Below are positions 1-8,652 of a stretch of 12,792 nucleotides of DNA, piece after piece. The position numbers and the translations under genes are program-made. The DNA lies in NCBI GenBank assembly GCA_036939975.1, contig JALLPB010000811.1:1-12792 (forward strand). Direction: 5' to 3'. The notes below the pieces were generated by a model that did no database searches, was not told the origin of the DNA, and worked only from the letters and a program-made list of their open reading frames with translations. Numbering within the stretch: position 1 is the stretch's first letter; each line of letters starts with the position of its first letter. This DNA is from Cyclostephanos tholiformis (taxonomy: Eukaryota; Bacillariophyta; Thalassiosirophyceae; Thalassiosirales; Thalassiosiraceae).

Positions 1-43
1 TCCTATTTTTAATTTTCTGACTAATTTAGTTAGATTTAGTGTC

Positions 44-77
44 TGTTTCTTAATCTCCGGTGTTTCTTAATCCCCGG
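44..77. repeat. 17-bp tandem duplication
   Basis: Two head-to-tail copies of TGTTTCTTAATCTCCGG lie at 44-60 and 61-77, differing only by T/C at position 12 of the unit. This is seen directly. It is a simple local duplication in AT-rich non-coding DNA, and no function is suggested. Confidence 0.9.
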
Positions 78-1551
78 TTTTTACGGTAATCTTCCTCAAT
101 GAACCTATCTGGGCATCCATGTGGACCCCGTGCAATCCCAACTTCAGATTCCTGTTGCCTCTTGCATCCAGATTCTCACATTTGTGTGCTCCTCCTTCCG
201 CATGCTGTATCTGATACTTTGGGTGATTTGCCACCAGAATGAATCCCTTTTGAATCTTGTTGGGGTTCTTTGCACATTGCATATTACTACATCTCACACT
301 GCGAAAGGAGAGCCCGGGTTTGACTTTGGTCTGGGACCCAACTCATACTCCTCCAATATGTGAGTCTTGACCTGCTTCCAAGTTGTACTCCTTCATTTAC
401 TCTCTCTAATGATGCATCTGATATTACCAAGTCTGTGTCGGTCATGTCCCAATCAAATTTTAACGTTCATTTCTTGCCAAGTCCTGTTGCTGGCGCATCA
501 GGCTTTTCTGTTATCATTTCAAGTGCATAAGAGTCACTTGAGGGGCACAAGAGCTCGGGCAAGGATGGATCACAGGATGTGCTGTCCCACCCTGCCTTCC
601 TCAAATCCACACTACCATCATCTTCCACTGACTTGTCCTCTCCTTCTCTTTGTCCTCAACAACCAAGACTATACCCAAAGTCTTGCTGTCCCCTTTGATA
701 TCCACATTGTGGCCCTCAGAATAATTTTCTACCAAGAAAATTAAAAAATTGTTTTCAGAAACCCCCAATTCTGTCCTTGGATTCAGCGCAAATTTTTGCA
801 TTTTTTATAGACTTGGTTGGCTCATGAAACTTACCACAGCCTGTGATTCAAACAAAAAACAACATACACCATTTTGGGTGGGAGAGTGCTGTCGAACAAA
901 TTAACTGTCACACAAGTGCACATTAGCTGGTTCTTAAACCCCAGCCCTGGCCTATATGGCAGAACATACCCATTGGGTTTGTGAAACTAAAGTTCAGGGG
1001 TTGTGCTTGGGTTGTTGGATTTTGCTGGTTTTTCAGTAGTATGCTACATGTGGTGGACCAATGATGGTTTCTCATCATTTCTGAGTATTCTTGTCTACTC
1101 AAATAGATATAAAAATGATATCCTGAAAGATTTTATAATAAAATCATCAGAACTCACCAGTTGTGTAAGGGAAAGGTGGTTGGAGAGGTTCTGATACTAA
1201 ATGATGCCACTGTGAAATTGTTTAGGCTAAAAGTATGGTGGAAGCCAATGTGGGGCACAAAGTTACACCAATAAACTACTCTTGGTACCAAATTTTACAT
1301 ACAATGAGCTGGTGATGTCACAAGAAGGCCACAACACCCAAAAAACTGCCGCAAACATCGCAACCATGGTGGCAGAGCCACATGCCCCATCCAGCAACAA
1401 GGATTCAATGAATCCAAGTAATCAAACATGTGGGCAATCCAGTAGAGGGGTTGGTTGAGGCAACTGGTTGAAGAAATAACATAGTAACTTGTAAAATATA
1501 GTAGATATTAACATATTTCTACTGACCTCTGTATTTTTTCAAAATCGATCA
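78..1551. other. Non-coding stretch, no supported gene
   Basis: Open frames here are short (up to 125 codons), overlap on both strands and show no domain I recognise. A minus-strand frame at about 601-801, with some open sequence in neighbouring minus-strand frames up to about 990, has a protein-like composition (for example ENYSEGHNVDIKGDSK). It could be debris of an old mobile element, but I cannot name a family. No promoter or RNA gene is evident. Confidence 0.5.
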
Positions 1552-1600
1552 CCCGCCAAGGACAATTGTCACCAACACGGCATCCATTGTCATTGGCGGG
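1552..1600. other. Strong inverted repeat / hairpin
   Basis: The left arm CCCGCCAAGGACAAT (1552-1566) and right arm ATTGTCATTGGCGGG (1586-1600) are reverse complements at 14 of 15 positions, with a 19-nt loop. The only mismatch is at the ninth base. GACAATTGTC (1561-1570) inside it is also a perfect palindrome, so an alternative fold competes. The GC-rich arms stand out from AT-rich flanks. The flanks carry similar direct repeats (1493-1514 and 1625-1646, both starting AAAATATAGT). It could be the folded core of a small non-autonomous element, a small-RNA precursor or a protein-binding palindrome; the sequence does not decide. Confidence 0.75.
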
Positions 1601-1748
1601 CGCCCATATTATACAAATAGACTAAAAATATAGTGAAGATTAATATCGTAGCTTTTCATTGGTCTAAATTATGTATTACTATGTCAGTTATCTACATTTA
1701 GGTTGATGGTGATGGCGAAATCATCCATGATGATGAAATGTACTTCCA

Positions 1749-2070
1749 TTGCTGGCTGTTTTGATAGTTCCAGACATGCTGGTGGGACGCCGGGCACATC
1801 ACCCAATAGAGAAGGTTTATGGCTTCACTAGAACTAAGTGGACAACCCCAATTGGGCGAGAATTTGCTCTGTATTGCACCAGCGGCCACCATGGTTGGAT
1901 GGAAAGTAAATGTTGACAAAAACCACAATTTTTGCTGGCCATTTTGATGGCTGTGGTGGTGCGCTGGTACAATACTGTGCACATCATCCAATAGAGGAGA
2001 TCCAGGGCTTTGATTGAAGCCACTGGATGCTGCCACTGCCATTGGGTGAGTATTGTGGCCGCTATCATCA
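1749..2070. repeat. Diverged direct duplication, ~184-bp offset
   Basis: Blocks starting TTGCTGGC recur at 1749 and 1932. GCACATCA(C/T)CCAATAGAG recurs at 1794 and 1979. A CCAATTGGGCGAG-like block near 1848 matches GCCATTGGGTGAG near 2036. The order and spacing are kept (offsets 183-188), so two copies of a unit of about 184 bp sit side by side, with heavy divergence between the shared blocks. Two overlapping minus-strand open frames here owe their resemblance to this duplication, not to a gene. The unit shows no clear sequence similarity to the satellite further right, although its length is almost the same. Confidence 0.65.
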
Positions 2071-2384
2071 TTTGGACATGCATATGTTGTTTTATTCAAG
2101 TTTTTTCATTATCAACTTGCAGAAAAAGAGTTTCATATGAAGTTAATACCACATTTAACAATAGGGGTGCGACATATCAATGAGACCGGAAGGAGTTAAG
2201 TAACACCAATACATACTTTGTTGGGGGGGGTTAAACTAGCATGTTATTGTTTAAACTATTGCTTTCTCTTAAGCATTGGTTTAACTAAAAGTAGCATAAA
2301 GATCTCAATTTTTGGACACAGAGAACTCTTAAAAAGTGACGTTTTAAGAGTTTTTGTCATACATTGGTGTGCACCATACCTAAA
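2071..2384. other. AT-rich spacer, nothing recognised
   Basis: This stretch separates the ~184-bp duplication from the satellite array. It holds a run of eight G (2223-2230) and short homopolymers. I see no coding frame, RNA gene or repeat that I can support. Confidence 0.5.
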
Positions 2385-5184
2385 GACTTCTGTAAACTAC
2401 CACTGACAACTTCCCACTTCCCACATCAGTTTTGAATGTATGCTGTGGATGGGCATTCAGGTGCACCCTTACCCCTATGGAGGTGGGGGCCAAATTTTGG
2501 AAAAATGAGACAAGGCAAAGTCTAAATGACAATGTGGTGGTCATGGTTGAGGCTGTACCATCACTGACTGCTTTTCATATCCATATTGATATGTATATAA
2601 AGTGTTTGAGCAGTTTCAAATGCTGTGGATGGGCATTCAGGTGCACCCTTACACTGATACCTGTGCAGGCGAGGGACAAAATTTGGAAAATTGGGGTCAG
2701 GTAAATCTCAAATGACATTGTGGTGTCATGGTTGAGACTGTAATCAACTGCTGACTGCTTCCAACATCCATATTGGATGTATATGAAGTGATTATGCACC
2801 TTCACATGCTGTGGTATCTACCTGTGCAGATGGGGGCCAAGTTTTGTAAAATTGGGTTATGGTAGACCCCAAATAACAAACTGGTGTCATGGTTGAGGCT
2901 GTGAACCACTGCTGACTGCTTTCCAGATCCATATTGGATGTATACAAATTGATTAAGCACCTTCACATGCTGTGAATGGATGTTCACATGCTCCCTTACT
3001 CAGGTAAATACCTGTGCAGATGGGGGCCAAACTTTGGACAACTGGGGTCAGGAAGGGCCCAAATGATATATGCATTTCATGGTTGAGATTGTAAGCCACC
3101 ACTGACTGCTTCTTCCATCCATATTGGATGAATATATAGTGATTATGCACATTCACATGCTTTGGATGGGCATTCGGATGCACCCTTACACTGTTGTACC
3201 TGTGCAGGCGGGGGCCAAATTTAAAAATTTGGGGTAAGGCGGAGCCCAAATGACATTGTGGAATCATGGTTGAGGCTGTAAACCACTGCTGACTGCTTCC
3301 TGCAGCCATATTGAATGTATTTGAAGTGATTATGAACCTTCACATGCTGTGGATGGGCATTTGGATGTACCCTTACACTGTTATACCAGTGCAGGTAGGG
3401 ACAAAAACTATGGAATATTGAGGTCAGGTAAAGCCCAAATGACATTGTGGTGTCATGGTTGAGGCTGTAAACCACTGCTGACTGCTTCCCACATCCATAT
3501 TAGATATATATAAAGTGATTGCACACCTTCACATGCTGTGGATGGGCATTTGGATGCACCCTTACCCAGGTATATATGTGTGCAGGTGGGGGCCGAATTT
3601 TGGAAAATTGGGGTAAGGTGGAGCCCAATTGCAATTGATCGTGTGGTGTCTCCCACATCCATATTGGATGTATATAAAGTGATTGTGCACCTTCACATGC
3701 TGTGGATGGGCATTCAGGTGCACCTTTGCACAGGTACACACTTGTGCATGTGGTGTCCAAGTTTTTGTAAATTGGGGTCAGGCAGAGCCCAATTGGCATC
3801 GTGGTGTCATGGTTGATGCTGTGAACCACCACCAACTGCTTTCCACATCCATATTGGATGTATATGAAGCAAGTATGCACCTTTGCATGCTGTGGATGGG
3901 CATTCAGGTGCAAAGCAGGTGCACCCTTACCCAGATACATACCTGTGCATGTGGGGGCCAAGTTTTGGAAAATTGGGGTCAGGCAGAGGCCAAATGACAT
4001 TGTGGTGTCATGGTTGAGGCTGTTAACTACTGCTGACTGCTTCTCACATCCACATTGGATGTAAAATGAAGTGATTATGCACCTTCACATGCTGTGGATG
4101 GGCATTTAGATGTACCCTTACTCAGGTACATACCTGTGAATGTGGGGACCAAGTTTGGAAATTAGGACAAGACAGACCCAACATGACATTGTGGTGTCAT
4201 GGTTGAGGCTGTAAACCACTGCTGACTGCTTCCCATATCCATATTGGATATATATAAAGTGATTGCACACCTTCACATGCTGTGGATGGGCATTCAGGTG
4301 CGCCCTGACACTGTTATACCTGTGCAGGTTGCAGGTGGGGGCCAAAATGTAGAATATTGGGGTTAGGTGGAGACCAAATGATGATGCAGCATCATGGTTG
4401 AGGCTGTAAACCATTGCAGACCACTTCCTACATCCATATTGGATGTATATGAAGTGATTATGCACATTCACATGCTGTGGATGGGCAGTTAGATGCACCC
4501 TTACACTGTTATACCTGTGCAGGTGGGGGCTAAGTTCTGGAAAATTAGGACAATGCAGACCCCAAATGACATTGTGGTGTCATGGTTGAGGCTATAAACC
4601 ACCACCAACTGCTTCCCACATTCATATTAAATGTATATTAAGTGTTTGGGCATATTCATATGCTGTGGATGGGCATTCAGGTGCACCTTTACACTGTTAT
4701 ACCTGTGCAGATGGGGGCCAAATTTTGGACAATTGGGGTCAGCCAGAGACCAAATGAGATGTTCTGGTGTCATGGTTGAGGCTGTAAGCCACTGCTGACT
4801 GCTCCCCACATCTATCCTTGAATCATATGAAGTGATTAAGCACCTTCACATGCTGTGGATGGGCATTTGGATGCACCCTTACCCAGGTATACACCCATAC
4901 AGATGGGAACCAAAATTTGGAAAATTAGGACAAGGCAGACCCCGGATGGCAATGTGGTGTTATGGTTGAGGCTGCAAACCACTGTGGATCGTTTCCCACA
5001 TTCCACATCTATATTGGATGTATATGAAGTGATTGAGCATGTTCACATGCTGTTGATGGTCATTCAGGTGCACTCTTATAAGTGCCAATGTGGTGTCATG
5101 GTGGTTGAGGCTTAGACCACCACTGACCGCTCCCCGCATCCATATTGGATGTATATGATGAAGTATTTGAGCAGCTTTGCATGT
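2385..5184. repeat. Tandem satellite, ~188-bp units, about 15 copies
   Basis: The anchor TGCTGTGGATGGGCATT, or a variant of it, occurs at 2441, 2621, 2807, 2968, 3148, 3345, 3534, 3698, 3888, 4090, 4278, 4473, 4661, 4851 and 5048, with partial units at both ends. Spacings are 161-202 bp, mostly 180-197. In each unit, in order: the anchor; a variable linker (CACCCTTAC...CCTGTGCAGG); GGGGGCCAAATTTTGGAAAATTGGGGT; AAATGACATTGTGGTGTCATGGTTGAGGCTG; AACCACTGCTGACTGCTTCC; a palindrome (ideal form ACATCCATATTGGATGT); then TATATGAAGTGATTATGCACCTTCACA. Units 2807 and 5048 have lost the linker; units 3888 and 4278 carry short internal duplications. Spacings are multiples of three in only 5 of 14 cases, so the repeated open frames on both strands are not evidence of a protein. 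The unit size is close to one nucleosome repeat. This is a satellite or large minisatellite; whether it is transcribed is unknown. Confidence 0.95.
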
Positions 5185-5580
5185 TACCAAGAGATCTCTT
5201 AGCACCTGTATGAGCCTGTTCTTACTTTTTATCCCATTGGCTGTCAGGAATGCTGGGATCATCACTGGAGACCAAAAGAGTACAGTGTGAGAGGGCCCTT
5301 TTGCTAGGATTGACACATTTATTCAAAAAATGATCATTCCTTCATTCTTGTTTGAAAGTGTAATAGAAGTACTATGGAAATATTTTGAATGGCATCCGCT
5401 CTTGCCATAGCGGGCCCTCTGGGGGGATCTTGTTGTGGTCAAGCATGGCAATCAACAAGACATCAGTCTATTCAAATTCTATTTCAATAACATCAGGATA
5501 ATTTACTACTAAGTAATTCATTTATTGAAAGGTATCCCCTCCATGGCCAGCCTGAGCTAAGATTGAAGTTACTTGCATGC
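5185..5580. other. Spacer after satellite, no supported gene
   Basis: The sequence leaves the satellite at about 5184. One minus-strand frame, running from about 5540 down to 5180, has a protein-like composition over some 130 codons but contains about five stops, close to what chance allows at this base composition. I recognise no domain in it. No RNA gene or terminal repeat is visible. Confidence 0.45.
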
Positions 5581-6746
5581 TAAGTGGAACAATCACCTAA
5601 CACCCAAACATCAATAGTATTTAGAGAGCTTGTTGCAAATGAAATTCACCTGATAAGTCATTTTTGTACTAATCATCATTGTGGTTATAATTGTCATCAT
5701 AATTGCCAACAGTCATCGCCTTTATTGCATTTTTTTTCTTTTGTTGAGTGTGAGCAGCATGGTTGTAACAGCCACTGCAAACATCATTGTCACTGCCAAC
5801 TCAACAATGCTGAAAGCAAACTTGCTTTCTCCCAATTTCCCCCACTGGCTGCAGCTGCTGCATGCATTGTTGTCTGCTAACTGCAGTTGCTGCACACATG
5901 CCAATGCTACTGATAATGGTAAATTGTTGTGTCAGCTTGCTGCTAGCAGAAGAGAAGGAAAAAATCAATCTTCTATCTCCTCATCCATCTCCTCATCCAT
6001 GTCTCCAACCCCTTTTCACATTTACTATTGGATTGTTGAATGTTGAATGCATTGCCTCTCCCCCTGTCTGCCAATTGAGTCCCTCCAACCCATTGAAGCT
6101 CCATCAACAATGCAGTCATCTCCTATATGCAGGTCTTCTGCAATAATGGGCAAGTACATCCCAGATGTGACAGGTGTTGATTGTGTGTTATCCATGATTG
6201 GCAGTGATGGGATTCCACTGCTGATCTAACAGTTCCTTGTCACTCACCGGCTTCATCACTGCAGTGGGCTTCAAGCCTTTGCCACTGTTGCCTCACTGCT
6301 CCTCCTCCTCATCTACCACCACTGTCATCACACAATTTGATTGTTGTCCTTCATTGTTGCTACTGGATGAAGCTCTCTTGCTTGCCCCTCCATTAGATCC
6401 TCCCTCACCATCTTCCCCTTCTTCCCTCCTCTCCCTCCCTTGCTTAGTCAACATCAGGTTGATTGTTCTGTTTTTTTATCGGTGGGTGGAGCAAGCACAG
6501 TGATTTTGTCATCGGTTGTGCTCTGCCCCCTAACATCATCTTCCCCCACTCCCCTCATCTCCCTTGCTTGCCCCTCTATTGCCATTGCATCTCCTGATCA
6601 CCACTGTTGGTTGATTGTTGACTGGTTTTGAAACAGCATTTCATTGAGATGATGTTTTGCATGTGCTTGGCATCCCCGGGTGGTTGTTACTCACCAAATG
6701 TTGAGGGGGGAAAACTTTGCATAGCTTCGAGTACTCTACTCTACAA
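5581..6746. other. CT-rich low-complexity region, no supported gene
   Basis: The plus strand is rich in TCC, CTC, CATCA and TTG runs. Examples are two perfect copies of ATCTCCTCATCC at 5975-5986 and 5987-5998, and a recurrence of TTGCTTGCCCCTC(C/T)ATT at 6379 and 6564 (offset 185). Several plus-strand frames of 60-121 codons overlap in all three phases, and their Ser/Pro/Leu/His-rich or Cys/His-rich translations are what such sequence gives by chance. I therefore annotate no gene. Confidence 0.5.
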
Positions 6747-6799
6747 TCACACAACACAACACTGTAAACACACAACACAAAACACAAAACACAACACAA
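6747..6799. repeat. AC-rich simple-sequence tract
   Basis: About 50 bases are made almost only of A and C, with irregular CACAA, ACACAAC and AACACAAA units, broken by one CTGTA. It is an imperfect microsatellite, and the minus strand reads GTGTT repeats. No function is implied. Confidence 0.85.
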
Positions 6800-7911
6800 G
6801 ATGGGCCACTGCTGCCAACTTACTCCCAGCAGCTTGTTGCCCTTGACCTTCACAGAAACACCTACCACACCCCCAACAAGTCTTGGTGCCACGGCTTCCC
6901 CTGAGTCCTATGCAGGAGTCCAGTGTGGCAAGTTTGTCCTTGCTGCTCTTTCTCCCTTGTTTGGGGTGCCAAAATGACACCCAACAAAAGAGAGAGGGTG
7001 GGGGGTATGTGACCCCAGCCTTAGGTGGCTGCCGTTTGTCCAAGAAACATTACAACCAAGCAACAGTTGACATTGGCAGTGGGGAGGAAGATGGAGGAAA
7101 GGCATGAACTGGGAGGAACATGTGGGGGGAGGCCATGTCATGGTGACAAAAATTAAGGGACAGGGGGATGGGGCCTTGGGTGTAGGTGGCTTCTGTTTGT
7201 ACAAAACAAAGAACATAAACAGCATGAATGGTAGGAGATGCATTGGAGAGGAGATGCAACTAGGGTGCAATGTTTGGAAGGATGCTGTGTTGTCATTTTG
7301 GTTGTCGAATTGATCAATGAAAAATAAAGAGAATAAAATATGTCATGGTCTTAAGTGGCTGCCAAATGATGATAACACACACAACAACCAACCAAAAACA
7401 CCCGGGCGCGATGGGGGAAAGAAGCTACATGAGACGTAACCAGCAGGGAGCATGGAGGGAGTGCAAATTGATCATTTTGGGGGCAATCAAGTTGGGGTTA
7501 CATGAAAAGATAAAGTAAAACTGATCAGTTCAATAATTAATTTTTTTCTTGGCCAATTTACATAATAAAATAAATCATTCAATTACCCCCTTGACCAAGC
7601 TATTGCAAAGGTGGTATCACAAGGATTATGTCTGAATCACATATGCCACTGGATGTGGCAAATGGCTCCACCATGGTGGTGTTTTTTTGGTTGGGTGATC
7701 TCGGGGATAATCCATATGTACTCATTCCTATGCAGAAAACACTTATGAGAGAGAGGAATGTGTGTTTTGTGTTATCGTAGATAATAATAATAACTTTAGA
7801 TATTTAGTGACACATATTGTAAACAACTATCTTACCCAAAAACTCAAAATTAATACATTTCTGGCCATCGTCAATAAAAAATAGGGTTGTTATTATACCA
7901 ACTACCCAACC
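6800..7911. other. Non-coding stretch, no supported gene
   Basis: The left half is G/A-rich on the plus strand; the right half (from about 7310) is AT-rich. Three weakly related blocks containing GGTGGCT or AGTGGCTGCC occur near 7019, 7180 and 7350. Open frames (60-120 codons) overlap on both strands and show no domain that I recognise. No RNA gene or mobile-element end is evident. Confidence 0.45.
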
Positions 7912-8015
7912 TCCCAGTTGCATGCAACCCTAACTATTGGGTCAGCCATACACAACCCTAACTATCAGAGCACAGCATGCAACCTAACCATCAGGGCCAA
8001 AAAAAGCTCCCAGTC
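7912..8015 (-). repeat. 27-28-bp tandem units with CCCTAAC, probable SINE tail
   Basis: CAACCCTAACTAT, CAACCCTAACTAT and CAACCTAACCAT start near 7925, 7953 and 7980, giving three imperfect units of 27-28 bp with related text between them. A second, wider duplication is CTCCCAGTTGCATGC (7912) against CTCCCAGTCACATGC (8008). On the minus strand this block directly follows the tRNA-like sequence, as the body and tail of a SINE would. The CCCTAAC core resembles a telomeric unit, but three diverged copies do not make a telomere. Confidence 0.5.
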
Positions 8016-8098
8016 ACATGCCACAGGGCTTGAACCTGCAGGGCTTAAATCTGAAACTGTAGCCTGCCATACCCATCTTACCACTCTGCCATTCACTC
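8016..8098 (-). pseudogene. tRNA-like sequence (tRNA pseudogene or SINE head)
   Basis: On the minus strand, TGGCAGAGTGG (8081-8091) fits the A-box pattern TRGCNNAGYGG exactly, and GGTTCAAGCCC (8026-8036) fits the B-box pattern GGTTCRANNCC. The T arm folds well: GCAGG/CCTGT, five pairs including one G-T, around the loop TTCAAGC (8023-8039). The box spacing (55 nt) and the implied length (83 nt) suit a class II tRNA (Leu or Ser type) or a tRNA with an insert. However, the implied acceptor strands GAGTGAA and GGCATGT do not pair, the D stem does not form, and no convincing anticodon stem is seen. It is therefore not a working tRNA. An old tRNA-derived SINE, or a tRNA pseudogene, explains it best. 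An internal RNA polymerase III promoter may persist. Confidence 0.5.
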
Positions 8099-8360
8099 AT
8101 CTGATGCTCTAGTTTTTACATAAATATCACCCTGAACTTTTTGCAATTAACCCTGATGTTTTTTAATGGACAATGGTCAGATATGCATTGATGACAAATA
8201 ATAGGAATTAATAGCTATTTTTCCACATATGAACCAATATTAATCTAGATCTACAGACCCACAGGATTAATACCCAAGAAAGATTTTTTTGCAACATTCA
8301 GTACCACAGGATAAAAACCAGTCTGTTGAATTTAAAGCTGCAGCAGTGGTGGCGGTGATG
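8099..8360. other. AT-rich spacer, nothing recognised
   Basis: AT-rich sequence lies between the tRNA-like element and the minisatellite. No open frame beyond chance length, no RNA gene and no terminal repeat is visible. Confidence 0.5.
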
Positions 8361-8434
8361 GTAGTGTTGTCATCATCATTATCATTGCATCATTGTCATT
8401 GCATTGTTGTCATTGCATTGTTGTCATTGTTGTG
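8361..8434. repeat. 14-bp minisatellite and ATC-rich microsatellite
   Basis: GTCATTGCATTGTT occurs at 8395-8408 and again, identical, at 8409-8422, followed by a partial third unit (GTCATTGTTGTG, 8423-8434). It is preceded by a TCATCATCATTATCATTGCATCATT-type tract. It lies about 90 bp from the broken 3' end of the copia remnant. It arose by slippage; no coding role is indicated. Confidence 0.85.
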
Positions 8435-8526
8435 TCTTCCCTCATTGCACTCCTCTCCCCACACTATGTTCCCCCAACCCTGTCACTTCCCTCATCCACC
8501 CCTCCATTTGCCACAAGCTGCAGTCA

Positions 8527-8649
8527 CCATATTGCGCCATGGTCAAATGTAAGGATAGAGCCCGTGTGTCCTTTGCAATCATCGTGAATTTGATGAGATG
8601 CATCAATGTACCAAGCAATATTGGAGAGGGACTGAGCAAAAAGGGTGAG
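8527..8649 (-). pseudogene. pol: RNase H N-terminal fragment, element breakpoint
   Basis: In the same phase as RT, after its TGA, 41 codons read through WYIDASHQIHDDCKGHTGSI and end LTFDHGAIW before a TGA at 8524-8526. YIDASH carries the first catalytic Asp of copia RNase H (codon 8602-8604), and HDDCKGHTG is conserved in the lineage. The remaining two thirds of the domain, with the other acidic residues, and the 3' LTR are absent. Beyond 8524 the minus strand becomes GGA- and ACA-rich low-complexity sequence. This marks the true breakpoint, whether by deletion or by incomplete insertion. Confidence 0.85.
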
Positions 8650-8652
8650 TCA

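Noticed and set aside
1698..2099. Minus-strand gene of 133 codons
   Set aside because: Its internal similarity comes from the 184-bp direct duplication. The two copies lie in different phases and no domain is recognisable.
3500..4000. A 166-residue repetitive protein on the minus strand
   Set aside because: The open frame follows from the satellite unit lacking stops in one phase. Unit indels ignore codon phase, and plus-strand frames are equally repetitive.
2385..5184. CRISPR array
   Set aside because: Units are 161-202 bp and similar along their whole length. There are no short identical repeats separated by unique spacers of constant size, and no cas genes.
5584..6503. Cys/His-rich or Ser/Pro-rich small proteins on the plus strand
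   Set aside because: Overlapping frames in all phases come from CT- and CAT-rich low-complexity sequence; there is no family signature.
7020..7365. Three-copy repeat with GGTGGCT blocks
   Set aside because: Matches are only 10-15 bases, with unequal spacing (about 154 and 177); too weak to call a repeat family.
8016..8098. Functional tRNA-Leu or tRNA-Ser gene
   Set aside because: The A box, B box and T arm are good, but the acceptor and D stems do not pair and no anticodon arm is evident.
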